Of a stretch of 12,792 nt of DNA, positions 1-5,624 are shown one piece after another. This stretch comes from Treponema sp. (lineage in GTDB: Bacteria; Spirochaetota; Spirochaetia; Treponematales; Treponemataceae): positions 1-12,792 of the forward strand of contig JAGCTZ010000031.1 of assembly GCA_017963165.1 (NCBI GenBank), in the 5' to 3' direction. Under the pieces are notes generated by a model. That model saw only the letters and a program-made list of their open reading frames with translations. It did no database searches and was not told the origin of the DNA. The translations under genes were made by a program, and so were the position numbers. Numbering within the stretch: the first letter of the stretch is position 1; the number at the start of each line of letters is the position of its first letter.

Positions 1-6
1 AGACAA

Positions 7-22
7 TATGTTGTGTCTCCTG
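7..22 (+). repeat. Left subterminal inverted repeat of the IS
   Basis: The sequence tatgttgtgtctcctg is the exact reverse complement of bases 1500-1515. Its first six bases, TATGTT, could serve as a -10 box once the ends are joined in a circle. Bases 8-20 also pair with 101-113, over the transposase start. Confidence 0.88.
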
Positions 23-113
23 GTTTGCAAAAACATGGATTTAGCTTCACAATGGAGACAAAGAAAACAATCCAAAAGGAAGCATTACCAAAATGCAAAA
101 GGAGACACAACAT
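8..113 (+). promoter_or_regulatory. Leader hairpin covering the transposase ribosome binding site
   Basis: Bases 8-20 (atgttgtgtctcc) are perfectly complementary to 101-113 (ggagacacaacat), which contain the GGAG ribosome binding site and the first two bases of the ATG at 112. A further 6-bp pairing (24-29 tttgca with 94-99 tgcaaa) extends the stem. RNA transcribed from outside the IS would fold and mask the start; RNA starting inside the left repeat would lack the masking arm. Bases 54-60 (ggagaca) offer an alternative partner for 14-20. The pairing is seen directly; the regulatory role is inferred, in the manner of IS10 and IS50. Confidence 0.6.
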
Positions 114-1224
114 GGAAATTATAATTTATGTAGGAATGGATGTCCACAAGGAAACTTATTCAGTATGCTGCTATGATCCAAGAGAGGACAGGTACATGTA
201 TGAACACAAGATGAAAGCAATAACATCGAATGTTTTTAAATATTTAAACAGTGTAAAAGAACAGTTTGAAGATGATGTCGTTTTTGTTTGTGGATATGAA
301 GCAGGTCCAACAGGTTTTGGACTTTGCAGAGAACTACTGAGAGCAGATATCGCCTGTGTAATAATGGCTCCAACTTCTCTGAAACGCAGCAGTGGTAATA
401 AAGTTAAAAACGACAGAGTGGATGCAAAGCATCTGGCTAAAGCTCTGTTTACTAAAGATTATAGTCCAGTGCATCTTTCAACAAAAAAAGAAGAAGCCAT
501 AAAAGAATTCTGTCGTATGAGAAGAAGTCTTATGAATGAGTTAAAAACTGCAAAACAAATACTGTTGTTATTTCTTTTGCGACAGGGAAAAGTATTTGAA
601 AAAACATATTGGACAAAAGAGCATAGGCTGTGGTTAAAAAAAGTGACTTTTGATGAATTATATCTGCAGGAAGCTTTTAACGAATATCTTATTTCTGTAT
701 ATACTCTTGAATCAAGATTAAGAGCTGTTGAAAAAAGACTAGAAGATATTTCAAAGGATGATGAAGTAAAGACAAAAGTCGAGAGGCTTGTTTGTTTTTG
801 TGGAATAGATAAACTGTCAGCAATTTCAATTGTATCGGAGGTTGGGGATTTTATGAGATTTGGTCGTGCATGGGATTTTTCAAATTATGTAGGACTAACA
901 GTTGGAGAAAGTTCTTCTGGAGGAAAGGAAAAACGTCTTGGTATAACGAAATCAGGTAATCGGTATTTGAGACGATTATTTATGGAAAGTGCAAAAAGTA
1001 TAAAACGATCCAATCCAAGAGGCGAAAAATCAAAACGGATGAAACAACGTCAGGAAGGTCAAGATCCGCTTGTCATAGCATATGCAGATAAATGTCGACT
1101 ACGTCTACGGAATAAAATACTGAGACTTGAGATGCGTGGAAAACCGGCTAACGTTGCTTCTACTGCGGGTGCACGAGAACTAGCATGTTTTGTCTGGGGC
1201 ATGATGACTAATCATATTGCCTGA
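112..1224 (+). CDS. IS110/IS1111-family transposase (RNA-guided DEDD recombinase)
   Basis: This 370-residue recombinase should cut and join IS and target DNA through a RuvC-like DEDD domain and a C-terminal serine domain, guided in this family by an IS-encoded bridge RNA. The visible DEDD residues are D10 (VGMDVHK), E63 (GYEAGPTG), D101 and D104 (KNDRVDAKHLAK). A central helical stretch follows. The C-terminal Transposase_20 domain begins near residue 225 with the helix-hairpin-helix-like CGIDKLSAISIVSEVGDF and includes SSSGGKEKRLGITKSGN (267-283), where the nucleophilic serine is expected. An in-frame GTG at 13 would add 33 residues, but I chose ATG 112: GGAG lies 7 bases upstream and homologues begin close to the YVGMDVHK block. 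The length is normal for the family and no frameshift is seen. Confidence 0.93.
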   Translation: MEIIIYVGMDVHKETYSVCCYDPREDRYMYEHKMKAITSNVFKYLNSVKEQFEDDVVFVCGYEAGPTGFGLCRELLRADIACVIMAPTSLKRSSGNKVKNDRVDAKHLAKALFTKDYSPVHLSTKKEEAIKEFCRMRRSLMNELKTAKQILLLFLLRQGKVFEKTYWTKEHRLWLKKVTFDELYLQEAFNEYLISVYTLESRLRAVEKRLEDISKDDEVKTKVERLVCFCGIDKLSAISIVSEVGDFMRFGRAWDFSNYVGLTVGESSSGGKEKRLGITKSGNRYLRRLFMESAKSIKRSNPRGEKSKRMKQRQEGQDPLVIAYADKCRLRLRNKILRLEMRGKPANVASTAGARELACFVWGMMTNHIA

Positions 1225-1300
1225 GACTCAATATAAATTAAGAAAGTGTGTGAAAAAAGGGGAGTTTTTATCAAGTTTAAAAAGAGCTAAATCCTATTTG

Positions 1301-1495
1301 GAGCAAAAACAGGACGACAAAGATAGTTATCTTTGACCGCCCTTTGTAGGCGACATTTAAGTAATTGAAGTGTTATGCCTGAGCGTAGACGAAAAGAACT
1401 TTGGCGAATCAATTGACCTAAAGGCGGATTACTCATCCGTGATACAAGAATAACAGAGTTGGTAAATTGCCGAGAATCTTTTCCTGTTTTTGCTC
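1301..1495 (+). ncRNA. Candidate bridge RNA of the IS1111-type element
   Basis: This non-coding stretch between the transposase stop and the right IS end is bounded by a perfect 14-bp inverted repeat: gagcaaaaacagga at 1301-1314 and tcctgtttttgctc at 1482-1495. Inside are an 8-bp hairpin (1318-1325 with 1328-1335), a cgcc/ggcg hairpin (1338-1352), a possible domain closed by tgttat/ataaca (1371-1376 with 1450-1455), and a cggat/atccg hairpin (1425-1439). IS110-family elements encode bridge RNAs with separate target- and donor-binding loops, and in the IS1111 group these lie downstream of the transposase gene. Bases 1337-1347 match the rebuilt target site. The extent and folding are my reading; no clear promoter or donor-binding loop was identified. 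Confidence 0.72.
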
Positions 1496-1501
1496 TTGAC
1501 A
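1496..1501 (+). promoter_or_regulatory. Outward -35 box at IS right end (circle-junction promoter half)
   Basis: A perfect TTGACA points outward from the right end. When the ends join (1517 to 7), it would lie 16 bases before TATGTT at 7-12, giving a complete promoter reading into the transposase gene with a start near base 18-20. Junction promoters of this kind are known in circle-forming insertion sequences. In the present linear arrangement the downstream partner is a GC-rich hairpin, so the box is probably silent. Confidence 0.55.
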
Positions 1502-1515
1502 GGAGACACAACATA
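1500..1515 (+). repeat. Right subterminal inverted repeat of the IS
   Basis: The sequence caggagacacaacata is a perfect 16-bp inverted copy of the left end (7-22). A third copy of its ggagacacaacat core lies in the same orientation at 101-113, just before the transposase start codon. Confidence 0.88.
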
Positions 1516-1517
1516 AC

Positions 1518-1542
1518 AGGGCGGGGCTCCGCCCTCCTTTTT
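1518..1542. terminator. Terminator hairpin beside the IS, after the minus-strand GNAT gene
   Basis: agggcgg (1518-1524) pairs with ccgccct (1529-1535) across a ggct loop. A run of five T follows on the plus strand (1538-1542), so it can stop plus-strand transcripts leaving the IS. For the minus-strand operon ending at 1541, the hairpin should be followed by a T-tract, but the bases beyond it are now the IS end. Removing the IS restores TTTGTCT behind the hairpin, so it was probably a two-way terminator that the IS has split. Confidence 0.7.
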
Positions 1543-1999
1543 ATTCAAAAGTAATTTTGTAAATGCGGGACTGTTCTCCGCGAGAATCATTCATTGTCTG
1601 GAAAAAAGTAAAATCGTATTTTTCGTAAATGCCTTTGTCGTGGGTGGAGATATAAATTGAATTAATTCTCTGCGATTTTGCAATATCAAAAATATGATTA
1701 AAAAGAACGCCCATCATTCGCTTGCCGCGATATTGTGGAAAAGTATAGACAAATCCTATCCAGGGCGAAAACTCGGTGTGGGGAATATCATCTTTTTCTG
1801 TAAAAGTACAGAATGAAATTAGATTTTCGTTTTCTGCTAAAAGAAATAATTTGCTCGAAGAACCGTAGATTTTATAAAATTCATCGTTTTCCAAAATGTT
1901 TGCTAAATATTCAGCGGCACGCCAGTCTGCTTTTTTAATTTGTTCCAGCCAGTGCGATTTTTGTATACTGTTACATTCAGAATATTCAAGGATTGTCAT
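1541..1999 (-). CDS. GNAT-family N-acetyltransferase
   Basis: This 152-residue protein has the GNAT fold signature. The strand GFVYTFPQYRGKRMMG (82-97) includes the acetyl-CoA pyrophosphate-binding loop QYRGKRM (motif A). It is followed by the helix HIFDIAKSQRINSIYIS and the typical C-terminal GIYEKYDFTFFQ. The acceptor substrate cannot be told from sequence. It is the last gene of the minus-strand operon: only 11 bases separate it from the stop of the Nudix-HD-patatin gene, and within that gap AGGAG stands 7 bases before ATG 1999. The stop codon abuts the terminator hairpin at 1518-1535. Length is normal for a single-domain GNAT and no defects are seen. Confidence 0.85.
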   Translation of the reverse strand: MTILEYSECNSIQKSHWLEQIKKADWRAAEYLANILENDEFYKIYGSSSKLFLLAENENLISFCTFTEKDDIPHTEFSPWIGFVYTFPQYRGKRMMGVLFNHIFDIAKSQRINSIYISTHDKGIYEKYDFTFFQTMNDSRGEQSRIYKITFE

Positions 2000-2010
2000 A
2001 GGCTCTCCTG

Positions 2011-3960
2011 TTATTCAGTTTTGGAAAGAAACTCTTTAATTTTTGGAAGAAGCCTGGTTGCGGTTTGGCGGCCCAGGTCATATACGCGCTGGAGCTCGTC
2101 GACGTTATTTTCGGTGCGGCTGATTCCTAATGGCTTTTCAGGGCAGATTACAAAAACTTCTCCTTTATCGGCTTTTTCAAAAACATAGGTTGTTTCTTCG
2201 TTGTACGTGTCGGGACGCTTGCGCATTGCTTCTACGAGCAGCGGATATTTGTGCAACATGATTTTCATAAGCCACATAAGGCTTGCGGGTTTTTTGCGGT
2301 ATTCGCGTGGCTGGGTAAGAATTACAACGTTGCGGTTATAGCCGATGCTTTCAAAATATTTGAGCGGAATTGAATCTGTCATTCCTCCGTCGAGCAGCTT
2401 GTATCCGTCTAGGCTGACTACGCGACTAACCAGAGGCATTGAAGCACTTGCGCGCATCCAAGTGAGCTCGTTCTGGTCGCAGGTTTGGAGCATTTTATAA
2501 ACTGGCTTTCCTGTTTTGCAGTCAGAAGCTACACAATAAAATTCCATTGGATTTTCCTGGTAGGTTTTGCGGTCAAAAATGTCGAGTTTATTTGGAAGAG
2601 TGTCGTAGCAGAATCGGGCACCATACATGTCGCCTGTAAGAATGAGTGAACGTATTGAGCAGTATCGCCAGTCACGGGCAAAACGTTTGTTGTAGCGGAT
2701 TGCTCTTCCCGGCTGACGGGATTTAAAATTGCAGCCAAAGGTTGCGCCTGCAGAAACTCCAATTGCGCCGTCAAAGGTTATTCCGTTTTCCAGAAAGACA
2801 TCAAGAACGCCGGAGGTAAACATTCCGCGCATTGCGCCACCTTCGAGAATGAGGCCTTTTCTGCGGATGATTTCATATAAATCGCGGCCGGCAAGTTTTT
2901 CGAAATATGCTTTAAGCTCAAAGTTTTTGTCCCATTTTGGCTGCGGGTAATATCCGTAGCGGGCTTTTACATCGCCCATGCGCTGTTCAAGATTCTGGGT
3001 GCCGTCTGCTCCGCAGGTTGAATCGAGAAGCTGAATGAGCCGGTCGTAGTCATCGTATTTTACGTCGGCAAGAAGCGTTTTTATTTCTTCCATCTGTTCG
3101 GGCGTGATGTCAATTTTTCCTATGTAATCTTCTGTTGTCTGAAGATTGAACGAATGAGTAAGGCAGATTCGTGCAGCATTCTCGTAACCAAGCGACATTA
3201 AAAAATGATAACCGTCGTAAACATGTGCAATATAAGTGTAGCCTTGCTGGCGTCCAATGTCGTGGAGAAGTCCGTAAATATATGCTTTGTCCGGATCTAA
3301 TTTTTCCTGACCGCAATTTTGATTTACTGCAAGAGCAATTTTTTCTGCGGCTCTGGCTACTGCAAGGCTGTGTTCGCGCCATAGACCCGGATTTTTTGCA
3401 ACACCTTCATTAAAAAGTAATTCTGCCATACAGCGCGACGGTTCAACCGGTACTCCAAGCATCATGGCAAGCGTTCGGGTGTCGCGGGCAATCATAGCAA
3501 TATTAAAGTCATTTGTGTCGCGGTATTTTAAGTTTGCTTCCAATGCTTCTTTTATGGAAACAATACGCAGTTCAAAGCCTGCCTCGTCTTCGTAGTCATC
3601 GAGCGTTTGATTTATTTTTTTGTCTTCAACCTGACATTCGTAATAAAAGTTATCCTGTTCAAAAATTGTATCCGGTGTTTTTCCTGATTTCTGGTAACGA
3701 TGAACAACACCGTATTCTTTTACAGTCTGCGGAATAACTACAAGTCCTACTTCTTCCTGTACCTCGCGTATGAGGGCTTCAACTTTATCTTCATTTTCTT
3801 TTATGCCGCCGCCGGGGAACTTATAGTATCCGAGCTTGGTTGCATAAACAAGAGCAAGCTTGTCTGATCCCATGTGGATTATGGCCCGTGCAGAATCTCG
3901 TCTGGAGCGCTGCCAGTTGTCTTTGTAGTTTTTCAAATCAATTGTAAAAAGTGTTTTCAT
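2011..3960 (-). CDS. Three-domain fusion: Nudix hydrolase - HD phosphohydrolase - patatin-like phospholipase
   Basis: This 649-residue protein joins three enzyme domains usually found as separate proteins. Residues 15-165 are a Nudix hydrolase with a complete Nudix box at 51-73 (G-x5-E-x7-REVQEEVGL). Residues 175-345 are an HD-superfamily phosphohydrolase with H197, H233-D234 (GLLHDIGR), further histidines at 246 and 269, and acidic residues near 303-313. Residues 368-649 form a patatin-like lipase of the YjjU/COG4667 type: oxyanion-hole GGAMRG (374-379), nucleophile elbow GVSAG (Ser403), and catalytic Asp524 in DGG. All three active sites look intact. No signal peptide or membrane segment is seen, so it should act in the cytosol or at the inner membrane face. 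Its ATG overlaps the stop of the upstream GNAT gene as ATGA, implying translational coupling. Substrates are unknown. Confidence 0.9.
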   Translation of the reverse strand: MKTLFTIDLKNYKDNWQRSRRDSARAIIHMGSDKLALVYATKLGYYKFPGGGIKENEDKVEALIREVQEEVGLVVIPQTVKEYGVVHRYQKSGKTPDTIFEQDNFYYECQVEDKKINQTLDDYEDEAGFELRIVSIKEALEANLKYRDTNDFNIAMIARDTRTLAMMLGVPVEPSRCMAELLFNEGVAKNPGLWREHSLAVARAAEKIALAVNQNCGQEKLDPDKAYIYGLLHDIGRQQGYTYIAHVYDGYHFLMSLGYENAARICLTHSFNLQTTEDYIGKIDITPEQMEEIKTLLADVKYDDYDRLIQLLDSTCGADGTQNLEQRMGDVKARYGYYPQPKWDKNFELKAYFEKLAGRDLYEIIRRKGLILEGGAMRGMFTSGVLDVFLENGITFDGAIGVSAGATFGCNFKSRQPGRAIRYNKRFARDWRYCSIRSLILTGDMYGARFCYDTLPNKLDIFDRKTYQENPMEFYCVASDCKTGKPVYKMLQTCDQNELTWMRASASMPLVSRVVSLDGYKLLDGGMTDSIPLKYFESIGYNRNVVILTQPREYRKKPASLMWLMKIMLHKYPLLVEAMRKRPDTYNEETTYVFEKADKGEVFVICPEKPLGISRTENNVDELQRVYDLGRQTATRLLPKIKEFLSKTE

Positions 3961-4421
3961 TTGTTTAATCCCATTATATAAATCTGGCAGGGATTTGCTT
4001 CATCCCATAGGGTTGGAAATACTTCAAGCTCCTTAAAACCTAAACTCTTATAAAAGAGATTTGTTGCATCATAATCTTCATATATTCCCATTTTTACAGT
4101 TTTTACCTGCATGAATTCATAACCGTTTTTTACAGCACATTCTTTTGCTGCTTCAAAAAGCTTACGGCCAATTCCTTTCCTGTGATATTCCTTGAGGACT
4201 CCCATAACCGCAAGTTCAACAGTTTCTTTGCCTGTTTCTTTCAAGTATAAAAAGCCTGCTGGCTTATCATTTTCATAAGCTGCAAAAAAGAGTTGTTCTG
4301 GACTTTCTTCTATATATTTTTCGCGAGATTCTTTTACTGCAAACCAGTCTGGCAATGCTTCAAGAATGAATCTTGTTATTGATTTTTTTTCTTCACATTC
4401 TGTCACTTGTTTAATGAACAT
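3957..4421 (-). CDS. GNAT-family N-acetyltransferase
   Basis: This 154-residue single-domain GNAT enzyme shows the classic core: strand VELAVMGVLKEYHRKGIGRKL (68-88) with the acetyl-CoA loop HRKGIG (80-85), helix LFEAAKECAVKNGYEFMQV, and C-terminal NLFYKSLGFKELEVF, where a conserved tyrosine usually acts as general acid. The overall pattern resembles amino-acid or protein N-acetyltransferases, but the substrate is unassigned. It is the first gene of the minus-strand operon. AAGGGG lies about 8 bases upstream of ATG 4421, and an extended -10 promoter is just beyond. It shares four bases with the following fusion gene. Confidence 0.88.
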   Translation of the reverse strand: MFIKQVTECEEKKSITRFILEALPDWFAVKESREKYIEESPEQLFFAAYENDKPAGFLYLKETGKETVELAVMGVLKEYHRKGIGRKLFEAAKECAVKNGYEFMQVKTVKMGIYEDYDATNLFYKSLGFKELEVFPTLWDEANPCQIYIMGLNK

Positions 4422-4439
4422 TTTCTGCCCCTTTGTTTA

Positions 4440-4448
4440 AGTATATCA
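4440..4448 (-). promoter_or_regulatory. Extended -10 promoter of the GNAT/Nudix-HD-patatin operon
   Basis: Read on the minus strand, this is TGATATACT, an extended -10 (TGn plus TATACT). Transcription would begin near 4433, leaving a leader of about 12 bases that contains AAGGGG before ATG 4421. It stands back to back with the plus-strand promoter at 4464-4472, so the two probably compete for polymerase or share a regulator. Confidence 0.6.
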
Positions 4449-4463
4449 AAATACAGCGGGCTA

Positions 4464-4472
4464 TGATATAAT
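4464..4472 (+). promoter_or_regulatory. Extended -10 promoter giving a leaderless aldo/keto reductase mRNA
   Basis: TGATATAAT is a full extended -10. Its last base lies 7 bases before the A of ATG 4480, so transcription should begin at or next to the start codon. No Shine-Dalgarno sequence exists between them. No good -35 is seen, and the expected -35 position falls within the opposing minus-strand -10. Confidence 0.62.
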
Positions 4473-4479
4473 CAAAGTT

Positions 4480-5520
4480 ATGAAAACAATCACTTTGGGT
4501 TCGACTGGAATCACGACTCCTCAAAATGCATTTGGTGCGCTTCCTGTTCAGCGCGTTGATATGGATACTGCTGTAGAAATCCTTCACAGGGCTTATGACG
4601 GCGGCATGACTTTTTTTGATACGGCGCGTGCTTATTCGGATAGTGAAATCAAAATGGGGGAGGCCTTCGACAGGCTCAGGCACCCCAATTACAGTCGTGA
4701 CAAAATTTTCATTGCGACAAAAACTACTGCAACAACTCCCGAGAAACTCAAGGAAGACCTTGAAACTTCTTTGCGGAATCTTAGAACAGACTATGTTGAT
4801 ATATACCAGCTTCATTGCGTAAAGCAGTGTTATCGCCCGGGTGATGGAACAGGCCTTTATGAGGCACTGCTGGAAGCAAAGGCTCAGGGAAAAATCCGTC
4901 ACATAGGAATTACTGCTCACAAAATAGGAATTGCAGAAGAAATTGCACAGAGCGGTTTGTATGAAACGCTGCAGTTTCCTTTTTCGTATCTTGCAACGGA
5001 ACGCGACATTGCGCTTGTAGAAACTTGCCGTAAAAATAATGTTGGCTTTATTGCTATGAAGGGGTTGTCCGGCGGGCTTTTAACAAATGCGCGTGCATGT
5101 ATGGCTTTTATGCTGCAGTATCCGGTTTTGCCAATCTGGGGAATCCAAAGGCTTAGTGAGCTTGAACAATGGCTGGACTTTTTTGAAAATGAACCAGAGT
5201 TGACTGATGAGCTTAAATCAATTATTCAGAGTGACCGCGATGAACTGCTTGGAGAATTCTGCCGTGGCTGCGGTTACTGTATGCCGTGTTCTGTAGAAAT
5301 TACGATTAATCAGTGTGCGCGTATGAGTCAGATGATCCGTCGGGCGCCTTCTAAAGACTGGCTTACTCCTCACTGGCAGGAAGAAATGTTTAAAATTGAA
5401 AAGTGCATTGACTGCGGTGCGTGTCTTAAGCGTTGTCCGTACGAGTTGAATATTCCGACACTTTTGCGCAAAAATCTGGCCGACTACAAGGAAATCCTGA
5501 GCGGTAAAATCAAAGTGTAA
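4480..5520 (+). CDS. Aldo/keto reductase with C-terminal iron-sulfur cluster domain
   Basis: This 346-residue oxidoreductase has an aldo/keto reductase barrel with the catalytic tetrad D47 (FFDTARAYSDSE), Y52, K81 (IATKT) and H112 (YQLHC). The tail holds two cysteine clusters: C261, C264, C267, C270 (CRGCGYCMPC) and C309, C312, C315, C319 (CIDCGACLKRCP), the second a standard [4Fe-4S] ferredoxin pattern. The family (COG1453-like) is common in anaerobes; physiological substrates are mostly unknown, and a link to ferredoxin-type electrons is inference. The start ATG 4480 has no ribosome binding site and appears leaderless. Residues EAFDRLRHPN near 61-70 are encoded by a dispersed repeat (4664-4687) and look like an in-frame insertion. 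It is followed by a separately promoted alcohol dehydrogenase. Confidence 0.92.
   Translation: MKTITLGSTGITTPQNAFGALPVQRVDMDTAVEILHRAYDGGMTFFDTARAYSDSEIKMGEAFDRLRHPNYSRDKIFIATKTTATTPEKLKEDLETSLRNLRTDYVDIYQLHCVKQCYRPGDGTGLYEALLEAKAQGKIRHIGITAHKIGIAEEIAQSGLYETLQFPFSYLATERDIALVETCRKNNVGFIAMKGLSGGLLTNARACMAFMLQYPVLPIWGIQRLSELEQWLDFFENEPELTDELKSIIQSDRDELLGEFCRGCGYCMPCSVEITINQCARMSQMIRRAPSKDWLTPHWQEEMFKIEKCIDCGACLKRCPYELNIPTLLRKNLADYKEILSGKIKV
4664..4687 (+). repeat. Dispersed 24-bp repeat inside the aldo/keto reductase gene
   Basis: This 24-base stretch (core ttcgacaggctcagg) matches 11817-11840 at 22 of 24 positions. It belongs to the widespread family whose complement translates as PEPVEG in many bacterial sequences. 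It is read in frame as part of EAFDRLRHPN, between the AYSDSE active-site block and the RDKIFIATK strand. Confidence 0.75.
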
Positions 5521-5584
5521 CAAAATCAATATATTTTTCCTATTCTCATAGATAAAATTTCTACATTTCCGGGCAATTGTGGGG

Positions 5585-5590
5585 TATAAT
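5585..5590 (+). promoter_or_regulatory. -10 box for the alcohol dehydrogenase gene
   Basis: A perfect TATAAT stands 40 bases before ATG 5625, with a strong AGGAGGA ribosome binding site at 5614-5620. No convincing -35 is seen, and the TG of an extended -10 is absent. The 104-base gap after the aldo/keto reductase holds no clear terminator. Confidence 0.55.
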
Positions 5591-5624
5591 TATTAGTGAA
5601 AATTGGAAAAGATAGGAGGAAAAA

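Larger units (their letters stand above)
7..1517 (+). mobile_element. Complete IS110-family insertion sequence, IS1111 group
   Basis: The element holds one DEDD-type transposase gene near its left end and about 290 bases of structured non-coding DNA at its right end. The ends carry a perfect 16-bp inverted repeat (tatgttgtgtctcctg at 7-22, its complement at 1500-1515). A short left end, long right end and subterminal inverted repeats are the arrangement of the IS1111 group; the IS110 group proper has its long non-coding part upstream. The exact ends are inferred: taking 7 and 1517 as first and last bases restores a target that fits a guide segment in the right-end RNA. A shared 'aca' (3-5 and 1516-1518) leaves an ambiguity of a few bases. 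The transposase is intact, so the copy may be active. Confidence 0.85.

Noticed and set aside
13..111. 33-residue N-terminal extension of the transposase from a GTG at 13
   Set aside because: The codons lie in the IS left repeat and leader, have no ribosome binding site, and the family begins close to the YVGMDVHK block at ATG 112.
1353..1480. Donor-binding loop of the bridge RNA (for example ataac at 1450-1454 matching the right end at 1513-1517, or gttatg at 1372-1377)
   Set aside because: The matches are only 5-7 bases, and I found no convincing guide complementary to the left end, so I did not assign a donor loop.
1287..1514. 75-residue minus-strand open frame within the IS right end
   Set aside because: It coincides with the structured candidate bridge RNA, has no ribosome site and resembles no known protein.
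2011..3960. CBASS-type patatin effector (CapV-like) or another named defence system
   Set aside because: No cyclase, ubiquitin-like or other defence partner genes are nearby; the patatin part looks like the YjjU/COG4667 family, and the neighbours are GNAT enzymes.
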